This document shows positions 33,726 to 56,691 of a stretch of DNA of 64,000 nucleotides, one piece after another. Source of the DNA: Lepisosteus oculatus (lineage: Eukaryota > Chordata > Actinopteri > Semionotiformes > Lepisosteidae). The stretch spans positions 71,981,722 to 72,045,721 of the forward strand of contig NC_090696.1 in assembly GCF_040954835.1 (NCBI RefSeq). The letters run 5' to 3'. The translations under genes and the position numbers were made by a program. Under the pieces are notes generated by a model that had not been told where the DNA came from, did not search any database, and worked only from the letters and a program-made list of their open reading frames with translations. Positions within the stretch are counted from its first letter, which is position 1. The number at the start of each line of letters is the position of its first letter.

Positions 33726-36700
33726 GGGGTCCTCACTCTGCACAAGGAGGCTGGGACCCTTGTGCAGAGTGAGGAGGGACCAAGTGGCAGAGGTGGGGGT
33801 GCAAAAGAGAACGAGGATAATGTCAAGTATTTATTACGTTTTAGGTGAGGAAGTAATGTCAGAAGGGATTCCGTATGACAGTCAATGAAAAAGTTATGAG
33901 ATTTTAAATTACACTGGCATTCTGAACATTTGCTGCTATAATACCACGTCCTCCATAGACCTTTTTTGGTCATTTGTAATGGGTTAACACCTCATAATTA
34001 GAACTCTGATGGTCACTTTAAACCCACAAAAATCACCTCGGAATCTTAAATTAATTACAAAACACCTATAAATGAATCAGTGATGTGCTCTGATGCTTAT
34101 TTTTCCAGGTTTCTCACTGATTCTAATCTTACATAGGCCGGCAATAACCCTCCAGAAATCTCTGACGTTTGGCACCAAAATGCCTTCAAGAGTATGTATA
34201 CGATTGAAAAAAATACTTCTTAGCTTTTCACAACAGGCAGTGTTCCCCTACACATCAGTCAGGATTCTCGATCCCGTGGTATTATTAAAATATACGGTAT
34301 ATATTCTGAAAAAAAAAAAGTAAGTTAGAATAAACATGACCGTCTTGATTTGGGTTCGTCTTTGCGAAAGTAAATATGTAAACAAAATTGTTCCAGACAC
34401 AGTACACGCCGACATCATCACATATTGTACAGCTTGGTGTCATTTTTTATTAACTAAGACGTTCACAAAATACGGCGCAGATAAAATCACCTTTCCCAGA
34501 TGAAACGTACGCTTTCTATTTAGCGTTTATGTTACATTGCGGTTAACAGCAAGAGTGGCGATGTGAGAGAGCAGCCTTCTGTCAGTGGTTCATTAGATAT
34601 GCCTGCGCTTCCTGGTAACGCAGTGTTGTCTGTCAGAGAAAGCAAACAGACGCCTTAAGAACAAAACAACAGGACTCAGAGGACGTCTCAGAAAGGGTAT
34701 ACAAGAGGCATTAAACATATAACTGATGGATATTGGAATCAATGGCATTTGTAGTTTTTTGAACGCTTCTTAATATTAAATCCCCAAAACATACACTGTC
34801 TTGTACCTTTGAACTCTTTACGGACCTGATGCAGATCAGGATAACATTAGAAACCTTGAAGGTATTTTCTTATGCACAGCATAAGGCATTATTAAAATAA
34901 TTTAAAAGGGCATTTAAATAAGAAAAGTGAGTCGCATCAGAGGGTGGTCTCGGCGATTCGCCCCTGTCCTTAAATACGTTTGCCTAAATCAAAAGCCATC
35001 AGAGGTGTTACCTAGTCTTGTTTTTCCTCCCTAAGGTCACAAGCGTGTAGCGTGGGGTGTTTCAGTTTTGTAACCTGCGGATCGGACACCTTGAAACGCT
35101 GCTCTGCCTGAATAGACTGACATCGCCCCTATTCAAGTTTCAGATTTCCGCAGTGTTTTTTCGGCGTCAGTTCTTTATTCTATGGTCTCATCACGAATCC
35201 CCTGTGTCAGCCATCCTTACCCCCCTTGCTGAAATCATGATTCCCTTTCGTCTCTTTTGTGGACAGACTGGGACTTGGGGTTCATAAATATTAACTTTGT
35301 TTTGTTAATACAAGTTATTTTTAAGCACAGCCTGTACTTGTTTCAGGTTACATTGTCCATCAACGTGATCGATAGTAATCCAGAGATTAAAAATAAATCA
35401 CATTTCTTACGGAAGGCATGATTGTTTAATAAGTTATTTTATTTTCTGTTCTTCTCAGTTTTTGGCACCTTTGTTTTAAACTCCAAACCTGTCTAACAGA
35501 ATCCACTAGGAGGTTAAGAGAGGTGTACCTTTGTGCCAAAGATGGTCTACTAAAGTTGGATTTTGAGGCTGGGGGTGAGTAACCCTTTTAGAGGTGTCCC
35601 TCAGTCAAAAATCTCCCATTCGTTATTTCCTCAATACCCAAGTGTCACTGAGGTGAGTCTCTCCCAAGAATTGGGACAGGGATTGCTTTGGCACCTTCCC
35701 TGAACTGGCCTGTACACACAGAACACAGCGGCCAGAAAAAAAAAGCCTCCCTGAAATTCTAATACTATTTTATTGATAAAAGAAAATGGTTATTTGCCCA
35801 CTGATGTACCCACTGAATGTGCACATTCACTGATAAAACAAAAACAAAAATGCTATCCACAGTACAGGTGCACCAGTACCGGCAGGTGTTTGTGGAATAG
35901 TATTACTCTGATTGTCTCTTTTATCTCTTCCCTCTCCCTGGCCTGTGATTGGCGAGCTTCACAAAGGGGTTGCCCCGAGATACGATAGACGTAGTGCAGG
36001 AAGCTGGTTTTCCATAGAAACCAGGCACTTGGGCGCAGCTAATGCAATTCAAGTAGAGGCCTAGAAATAATTTCTCTCATTCAGGTAAAACAAAAGCTTC
36101 CATAACATAGTGAAGAGAAAATATTCTCTCTCTTTCCTTTTTGAAATAGAGAAACCTTTCTGAGGAATGTTCAGGCTCCCTTTCTTGCTCATCTCCCTCT
36201 TCATGAACACATTTTGTCGTACATTAGGATGTTTTATCCACAACTTTTGAGGAACACATTAGTGATTTAAAAGGGAAAAAAATATGATCCATTTATGATA
36301 TTCAATTGCAGAAATAGACTACTGGTGCTTTAAATTCTTTACAACCTAAAGAGCAACAACGGCTCTTTCTTGGTTTTGATCGGAGCTTTATTATGAAAGA
36401 CTGACTATGTTTTTATTATAGCAGAGAGGCAAATTGTGATCAAAGTAGATAAACTATACTGAATAGTCACTGTGTGACTGAAGGAATAATTCTTACTTAG
36501 TTCCTCGGGGTATTCCAGAGATCTTGCCATTTGAGTATGTATTTAATACAATTACTTTTAGTCCAGAATATAGAATTTATAATACATTACATACACAATA
36601 TAATATGTCAACTATTTCACCTTGACTAGAATTAACAAAGGTTAAACTAAATTTAATTAGTTGAACACGATTCCAGGCATATTCTTTGGACCTGCATGGA

Positions 36701-36874
36701 TAAATGTGAGAGAATTAAAGTAATTACTTTTAGGGTGACTTAGATTTCCGCCACTAAGAGTACCCAAAATTTCTGTGCCACCTCTGTCATGACCAGTGCC
36801 ACCCCCTGAGAAACTGAAGTGGCGTTGTAGGTGGTACAGACCCAGGAGTGAAGGCACAGCAGTCCAGGGGGAGT

Positions 36875-37308
36875 TTTCGGCTTATCTTACCATGGACGTC
36901 TGTCACTAACACCCCATTCGTTAATTATTAAGAAGTAATCATCTCTGACTTGGAAGATCTAATACGGGGTTTGGACATCAATCCACAGAATAGAAACTTG
37001 GTCTCCCAAGGTTCAAATTCCACTTTTGGGAACCAATAGAAGGAATTAAAGAATGGACAGATAAGGCTCTCATTTGCCACACTTCAGACTCAGGTGTGCA
37101 ATTCACAGAGGGCTGTTACAAACAATGTGTTTTTTGGTTTATCTTACCCTGGACGTCTGTCACTAACACCCCACTTGTCAGATCAGTAATTATTAACAAG
37201 AAGAACTAATCATCTCTGACATGGAAGATCTAACATGGGTTGGGGTATCAACCCACAGAATAGAATGGTCACCCAAGGTTCAGATTCCAGTTCGGGGATC
37301 AATAGCAG
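36875..37308 (+). repeat. Tandem duplication, two units of about 165-175 bases
   Basis: Unit 1 (about 36875-37035) and unit 2 (about 37132-37308) share TATCTTACC(A/C)TGGACGTCTG and TCACTAACACCCCA, then TAATCATCTCTGAC, TGGAAGATCTAA and a tail with GGTTCA-ATTCCA. Indels separate them, so the duplication is not recent. Confidence 0.85.
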
Positions 37309-37349
37309 GTCATAGTGCAAAGGACATGTAAGAATATACAAAGATAGTT

Positions 37350-37610
37350 TATCTGCTTTATAGATCATTATACATTTAGCAAGGAGTCAACCCATTTACA
37401 CCTTTAAAGCTGACCCAGCAATATGGTAGTGTGAAGTTGGGGGTGAGAAATCACCCACTCATGATTTCCTAGAGACCAAAGTGCCAATGAGGTCTCTCTC
37501 AAGACTTGGGACAGGGGTGTCTTTAGATCATTCCTCAAACTTGTCTCCCTATATATTTAATAAGGAGACAAACTATTCACACCTTTAAAGGTGATCCAGC
37601 AGTACGCTGA
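37350..37610 (+). repeat. Second local duplication (AAGGAG...CACACCTTTAAA units)
   Basis: Segments at about 37370-37425 and 37550-37607 share ATTTA(G/A)(C/T)AAGGAG followed by TTTACACCTTTAAAGCTGA or TTCACACCTTTAAAGGTGA and then a CCAGCA motif. The intervening 37440-37545 block is related to 35575-35712 (shared GTCTCTC-CAAGA-TTGGGACAGGG). Confidence 0.7.
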
Positions 37611-38912
37611 ATTTCTGAAATCCGGTGCAAGAAAACTCAAACTGGGTTGTTATGTTCATGTATTTTATTTATGATCTGAGCAGCAGAGTTTTGAACATGT
37701 TTGAATATACAATCAAGCAAGCACTGCATTACAATAACCAGGCCCGGATAAACGAAATGTATGCAGATTTTAGTATGAGTAATGTTACAAAAAGACACCT
37801 TCACAACAATGATAATGTGAATTTCAAATACAAGTCTCAGATCTAAAAATGACCCCAAGATTCTTGAAATAAGTACCTGCCCTGATTCTAACACCATCAA
37901 TTGAATACCAATATAATCAAACTAAAATTTCTAGTTATGAAGTTGACAATGAGAGACAATCAGAACTTTTTCACTATCAACCTTAAAGAGGAAAAAGGAA
38001 CATTTAATTATGATTGGAGAATGAAAACAGCACAACGTATATTCATTTTCCCATTTTGTTACATCAGAGAAACATATTTCAGGAGATTTAAAAAAATACT
38101 GATCAGTTTTTAGAAAATGAAAGTAAGGTAGAAAGATATTTACTCTCACATTTAAAATCCGGTCAGTTATTTCAAAATGTAAATGTATTGAAGGCACTCA
38201 CAGTTTCTAATTTTGGATCATACAGTAAACATTACCATAAAGCTTTGAACTATTTCTGCTTTTCTTCTCAAACGCAGTGTTCAAAGAGGACTGTGCAATC
38301 AAGCACCTTAGTGTCCCGGAAATTAAGACCCAAGGGCAATAAATTGTAATAGATAATTGTCATCACCCAGCCTATTGGCATTTTATTAGCACTGTATCTG
38401 ATTTTTTAAAAAAATATTTTTTGCATTTTGTGTAGAAATCGCATGTGTAGAAAATACAGATAAACATCACTCAGATTATAGAAATCTGTACTAGCACAAT
38501 GATGTAGAATGTGTCAGCTTGGACAGACTTTTCTTCATTTCCCAAATCTATTTAACTACCCCCACTTTCTTCCCTCTTGTTAATTTATAGCACACTTCTC
38601 ATCTGATTGTATTGCTCTATTTGTATGTTATGTTAAAAAAAAGTTTAACTTTTGTCTAGAAAAGAAAAAATTACCCAGTAAATTGGGGGAATTTCGTATA
38701 CTGGATTTTCTCCATAATTTCCTGTATAGGTTCGGCGTAAAACCAGCTCGTCTGATTAGTGTGATAAATTCAGATCAGTAAGGTAACATCTACATCACAG
38801 GACAGATCGGAAAGCCCAGTGTTTGACAACACCTACTGCCTCAGTACTACAGGGGGCTTTGCGTTCCCATCCGCTGGTCTACCGTCTGTCGAGATGAGCA
38901 CCATTTCCTGTG

Positions 38913-38918
38913 TTTAAT
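38913..38918 (-). terminator. Possible PTGR1 polyadenylation signal
   Basis: ATTAAA variant on the minus strand, about 205 bases after the PTGR1 stop. A canonical AATAAA on the same strand is at 38392-38397. Either could serve. Confidence 0.3.
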
Positions 38919-39122
38919 TAAGTGTTGACAGTGATTCCAAGACATTTCCCAGTGGAGTGGAGACCTCCAGCACCAGAGATGCCCACCAGTGCTACTAAAA
39001 CCGAACGGTTCGGGAAGTGAAAAAAAACGTCTCGCCCAATGACACTTGACCGCCGCGCCCGAAAGGCCCACCACCTAAGGGTTAACGTCACAGGTGACGC
39101 AGGTGACGCCCGGGAGCTCCTC

Positions 39123-51343
<12,221 letters not shown>

Positions 51344-51640
51344 TGCGAAATATAACAGTTAAGGGGCCGGGAAAAAAAATGTTCTTCCTCTCAAAGGTTT
51401 CGCAAATGATTAAGACTAGACTCGCTCAACGCAGCGCAAAGAGCACGGTCGCCGTGGCTGGGTTTGCCAAATGTATTGTGCAAGAAGTATTGTATGAGAA
51501 AGGAAGCCAAGACCCGGGCGGAAGGAATAGGCAGTGGAAAAACTCTTGCTTATACGAATCCAAAATGAGGAAGTTTCACCACCAGAGCAGTGATCTTATC
51601 TGGCGTTTGGCATAGCCTCGTTCCGCTTTTCAGATACCAA
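51344..51640 (-). promoter_or_regulatory. Candidate PTGR1 first exon and promoter region
   Basis: A minus-strand GTAAGT donor at 51338-51343 follows TTTCGCA. The sequence just upstream (51,360-51,640) is richer in G+C and CpG than its surroundings. I found neither a clear TATA box nor a strong ARE here. Inference only. Confidence 0.3.
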
Positions 51641-52827
51641 TGTGGTCTCTGCCTTACTTCGACCTTACCTTAATGATCGCAATAGCAGCCCACGTTAATA
51701 TACCTCGTAATCAAATTTTGATTTTCCCGACAACTTTTTTTTCTGGATTTGGCAGAATTTCTGAAGGTGTTGTGCACCTACTGCGTGGTCCCTTGCTACG
51801 TACTCCACATATGAATATTTTCAGGCAGCCTCGCTCGCTCGGGAAGTGAAACTACCTCCATACCGTCAGTCTTTCACCGCATCAATACAGGGGGTACACA
51901 GCGGGAGACACCTTAGACAGGACACGAGTCCATCGCCATTTATAATTGTGCCATCCCGCATAAGACTCATGGTTTCAATCTGCCTTTTATGCATACAGCA
52001 TGCATATGGTGAATTGAATTGGAAATGTGTAGATGTACAGTACGTGAATGCATGTAAAATGTTAATGTGTTTTGAGTATATGTACTGTATGGCCGATGCA
52101 ACAAGCACATGTTGAACAGTATGAATATGGATCAGTAAAGCCATGTTTCAGGTGCTTTATGAGAGCTTTATTCACCTTTAGACAGACAAAATCAAAAGTG
52201 ATTTGCTGTTTGCACGCGTGATCATGATGCCCTGAAACAAAGTCTTCTGACAAGATATGCTGCATTTTGAAAGTCTCTTTCAAAGATTCCTGATAAAAAA
52301 AAAAGCTTCCATTTCCAAAACTGCATCAATATCCTCCTGGCAACAGGTTCTTTAATGTATACAGTACTATAAGGAACTCTCTGTTTTGTAGAGAGGACCT
52401 ACTTCAAAGCCAGTTTCCTTTTAAGCAAGCAGGTATTCACAGACTGACATAGCCAATTACTTTAAAAAAAAACAAGAAATAAAAAACATGTAATGGTTTT
52501 ATAACATAATTTTATTTATATCTTAGATACAATCAAGGTTGATAATACATGCATGTTACGATCATCAACAATTCTAACCCACCTCTAGTGTTTCCAGCTA
52601 TTATTGCTATTGTTTGAAAGCTATCATGTAGCTTAGAGTGGGACAGAAAAAGACAAACCTGTATTTTAACCATCTTTATTTCGCACTAGTCACAATCTTC
52701 AAAACATGATCACAACTTCTCAAGGATGTCAAACTACAGTACGTTGCTGCCTGATTAAGCACATTGATAGAAAACCTGCTAGACTTTTGCACAATAGCAC
52801 ATACAGTATGCATTCCATCATTAGCCC

Positions 52828-53071
52828 TTGATCTTAGAAGCCACATAAAACAGGTTAGATTGTGAACATATATGTAGTGTGAGACATATTTGGGTTAACG
52901 TGTTCAGTGTGTGGTAATTTGTTTGGTGCGAGTGAAGTTTTATTTAATCTCTGACCCAGGGAAAAGTGTGGTGTGGACGGTTGAGGAGGGAATGCACGCG
53001 CGCACTGTGCGTAGTGTAACATCATCCTTTTGATCTTAGAAGCCACATAAAACAGGTTAGATTGTGAACAT
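52828..53071 (+). repeat. 42-bp identical direct repeats flanking about 160 bases
   Basis: Both copies run from TTGATCTTAGAAGCCACATA to GATTGTGAACAT, at 52828-52869 and 53030-53071. The spacer is unique and includes CACGCGCGCAC. Confidence 0.9.
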
Positions 53072-54796
53072 TGATGTAGCTTTAATTTTTTCTCATTGAT
53101 TAAAAGGTGCTCTTACCATTTCTAGAAGTCTCTTAAGAGTCAGGTATACTCTACTCAGAACATCTGAGCAAATAAACCTCAATAACATCAGGAGCATGTT
53201 TTCTAATAAAACAGGGACTGAAGATATACAGTATATATATATATTACTTTCTCCCAGGCTTTCAGCTTGTTAAAAGCATTGACCTAGCTCTAACCTCTAT
53301 TCTGGGATTGCACTTGATGTGAAAGGAATGCTGTAAATACATATTACTAGCATTAGAAATAAAATCCATTGGCTGTTCCTCAGGAAAATAAGTATTTCAC
53401 CTCTAGTCTTGAACTTTAATGATGAGAATGGAGATTGTTAGCCGGAAACTGGAATGAATTTAAGCCTTTATTCAAAACAAATGTTATGGCTTTGGAAAAG
53501 AATAAAAATGTTTTGGTGTTACAGAAACACAGAAAGTGTTGAACACATTTAAATTGTTTATATAAGTCTTTGCAATGAAGGGCAACATTTTAAAGACAGT
53601 TTCTTAAAAGAAAATAAGAAGGAGAATGTATATATTTTATACACATGCATTAGATGCCACTTTCGTAACTGAAGTGGAAATTACAGCATAAACTTTTAGA
53701 CAATGGCCAAAAAACTCAAGTTATACTAATTTACTTTCTCAAAGTTTTGGAGGTAATTTGATTTTATTTTTAATGGCTTCTTAACGTCTCAGCCTTGCTG
53801 CCATCTTATCACATATGACTATGCGTTTTTTACTGTTAATATTTAACCCTAATTACATGTGTGATTCATGAAAGTTATCAGTAATAGATAGCCATTAAGC
53901 TACCTAGTGTAATGGTTTCCTCGTATTTTGACAGTGATTTGTGAATGTGCTTAGTCATAATGACCAATCACTTTAGTTTTATTATCATCTGAATGAGATT
54001 ACAATCGACAAGATGTTAGAATACCCCGTACTTAATCAAGGTTAAAACAAGCAGCAGTGTTTCAGGAATATATTAGTATACTGTATATCCCATGTAGTCT
54101 GTTAGCAAGGTGTGTCTTTTCAATAAAGGTTTGCAAAGTTAAAGAAAGCTGATATTGTTAAAGAAGACGTTAATGAGCTTATGTATTGCTCCGATATCAA
54201 CACTTCTTCAAAACGACGAACTGTGTTTTCTGAGGCTCTAGGAACAAAACAACAAAGTGTAATCAAATGTCAGTGTTTTTAAAGATAATAAGAAATCTGG
54301 TCAGTGCTGCTGAAACGTACTACAGCAGTGTCTTGTTGGGATTTTGAACCCAGAACTTTTCTGTTATAAGTCTAGAACCCCTCACCGCTGATTTCCTAGA
54401 AATCAGAAGCTTGAGATGAAGAACAAAGCTGTTTATCCTGTTCTTTTTTTGTTTCAGTTTGTCATGTACAGTACCACCCGAGGTGAAACATAAAAATGCA
54501 ACGTGATCTCTGTGTGTGTTGTCTTATTTAGAACTTTGAATGGAGAAAAGCATCTGCTGCCTGGGTATGTGTCAGTGCATAGTGGCTGGGGGCAGCATTG
54601 GCAATGATGTTACAAGATATCTCAAGATGTATCAAGCAATTGGCGTTTAATCCCTGACCAGAAATTCACTCCAAGACTGGATAGAAATTTAAGTCATGTA
54701 TCCATTATTTTGATACAAAATCAGGTATGATGAACAGCGGTACACTTCTCTTGCTTGCTTAGAACTAATGTAGGAATAGTAACAATATAAGAACAT

Positions 54797-54908
54797 ACAC
54801 CCGAAGAAGACTCCACAGTCGAAACGTTGTTTCCTTTCTTCTCTTTTCAGCATGGAATAAAGCTTTACTTGTTCCTCTGCAGCCTATGCATGCTGACACA
54901 GCTCCCTA
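54797..54908 (+). repeat. Interspersed GAAGACTCCACAG-type repeat, forward copy
   Basis: Third location of the element found in the TXN and PTGR1 introns: CCGAAGAAGACTCCACAGTC, CAGCATGGAATAAAGC, TTGTTCCTCTGCAGCC, CTGACACAGCTCCCTACTTG. More diverged than the other copies. Confidence 0.8.
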
Positions 54909-56511
54909 CTTGGACTGCTTATAGTAACAATATATCCCGTTTTCCCGTTCCTCAACCTCTTCTTATCAGAGCACAAATTGTACATATAATTGTACAATAA
55001 TCTCTTTTATGGTGAGCAGCATTTGGACTTTTATAGTATGTGTTAAAATCCTGTCTATAGAGACTTTATCATTATTGTTAAGTCTCCTAAATCAGGAGCT
55101 TGTTTACAATGTCAAAGGTGTTTGAGGTGGTTGTGTTATTCTGACCCATTCTGGGAGACTCGTAATGCGTTTGCAGGAGTTAAAACAAAAAGCACAATTG
55201 CCTAAAATGCTTCCAGAAAGTGCATCACAGCCCCCATACTTGTATTGCTTGTTGTTTGTTTTGCATTTTTGTGAAAGAATGAAGCTGAACAGCTGGCAGT
55301 TTCCTGGTGTTCGACCTTGACACAAATGGAGATAATCGTTTTTTTTCATCTATGGTAGAATTAAGCACAAATGGGGACGTGAACTGTTTCTGAAACAGCT
55401 TCACGCAGATGTGCGCGGCATGGTTTCGCGTGTGCACGTTTATTAAGGACTTGATTGGCAGTGACCACACCGAACGGCAAAACAGCGCCCCCTGTTGTGC
55501 ACTACCAAGGCGCTGCACAGTTATATAACCTCCGTAGACAGCTACTGAGTATTATATGCTATGCAGCTGTTTTGCAGTACCTGTTAGAATATGTGGACCT
55601 GACGACTCTTTCGTCTCTCTAAAAAACGATTTACCAGATACCTACAATAAATGGTTTGAAGCTTGTTTGCCATTACTTTGGAGAGAAAAATCTACCACTC
55701 AAATATTCTATCACCTCATTTGACAAATTGTCATGTCACATGACATGGATGCCGTTAGCAGCTCACAGTATAACTCGTTCGGTACCCAATGATGACCAAT
55801 TTCCACACCACGACTGAGTAGCCTGTTCCATGCTCCCACAGTCCTTTGGGTAAAGTAGAGCCTCCTATTCTCTGTTTTTGTCACACCAACAAAACGGTGC
55901 CTTTTCTTTTTGCAACGTGTGAATTAGATCGGAAAAGGAGACACTACTCTTTCTTAAATAACTGCTGTTATTAAGAAATGTTCAAGAAATTAAGAAATGT
56001 TTAACCTTTTCGCGTTAGGGAAAAAAAAACACCTCAAATTGAAATACCTAATTGTTAGTCCGTTGTGGAATAATAATGATAAAAGACGACTACCCGTTTT
56101 TACTTCTGAGGTCCTACGCGGGTCGTGATACCAGGGGCAGGTCGTTCAAATTTAAACGTCTTAATTCAAACAGTGTGCGAGTTTCGAGACAACCAAACTG
56201 ATACGTATCATTATATATAAAAAAAAACAAAGAACTGTCCCATGCTTCTTGTCTCTCGGGTAGCGTAGGTGATTGAGGATAGCCACTGAGTTTGCTTTCA
56301 CGCATCTCGCTGTAATTGAACTGTACAGGTCTAAAGTGCGCATCTCTGACTGCGCTTCTCCTGCGCTGGAACAGACGCATGCCCTGAGCTGCGCTTCGCT
56401 TTTTCTGCTAAAAAACGAGCACAGGTTCTGTCTGTCTATAGGGAACAATACACATAACCTCTCTCCGACGTCAGTGCTTGGTTTTAAATTCAGAACAGCT
56501 ACAGATAGATC

Positions 56512-56609
56512 ATGCAGTGCTTAAAGTCTCATGAATTATTTTCATTGGTAAGTACTGTTGGCAAACATTCTTTCTTCTTTTTCTTGTTTTTTTTTCTCCT
56601 TTGGTTTAG
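56512..56609 (+). other. Possible 62-base 5' UTR intron and upstream ORF of the last gene
   Basis: An upstream ATG at 56512 is followed by a strong donor GTAAGT at 56548 and a long pyrimidine tract ending TTTAG at 56609. Splicing would give a short upstream frame that stops before the presumed start at 56692. Unspliced, the ATG at 56512 is in frame with the later one, but it would put a poor leader ahead of the signal peptide. Confidence 0.4.
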
Positions 56610-56691
56610 GAGCAAATATTCCTCGATTTTGATTGTAGCCTGCTATGTACTGAGAATTCACAGATTTAAAGGGTTTTCACGGTCGCAAGCC

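Larger units (their letters stand above)
31950..38912. other. TXN-PTGR1 intergenic region (7 kb)
   Basis: The first 0.8 kb is G+C-richer and CpG-containing, probably continuing the TXN promoter island. Further right: a LINE/SINE tail (33460-33725), a local inverted CTCTGCACAAGG/CCTTGTGCAGAG pair (33735-33772), and locally duplicated blocks (35570-35715, 36875-37620). No gene recognised; short open frames here lack splice context or family similarity. Confidence 0.55.
51641..56450. other. Intergenic region between PTGR1 and the last gene
   Basis: AT-rich. Holds a 42-bp direct repeat pair (52828-52869 and 53030-53071), an interspersed-repeat copy (54797-54908) and an old repeat near 55740-55900. 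G+C and CpG content rise near 56,100-56,450, consistent with the promoter of the next gene. No gene recognised. Confidence 0.5.

Noticed and set aside
33735-33775. Inverted CTCTGCACAAGG/CCTTGTGCAGAG pair as a hairpin RNA or terminator
   Set aside because: A short perfect inverted repeat inside repeat-derived DNA; no evidence of transcription.
37013-37300. tRNA B-box-like strings (GGTTCAAATTCC, GGTTCAGATTCC) in the duplicated blocks
   Set aside because: No A box or cloverleaf at the right distance; they are shared only because the block is duplicated.
37637-38197. Short open frames on both strands resembling an old coding relic
   Set aside because: Frames are short and overlapping, with no motif I could tie to a transposon or gene family.
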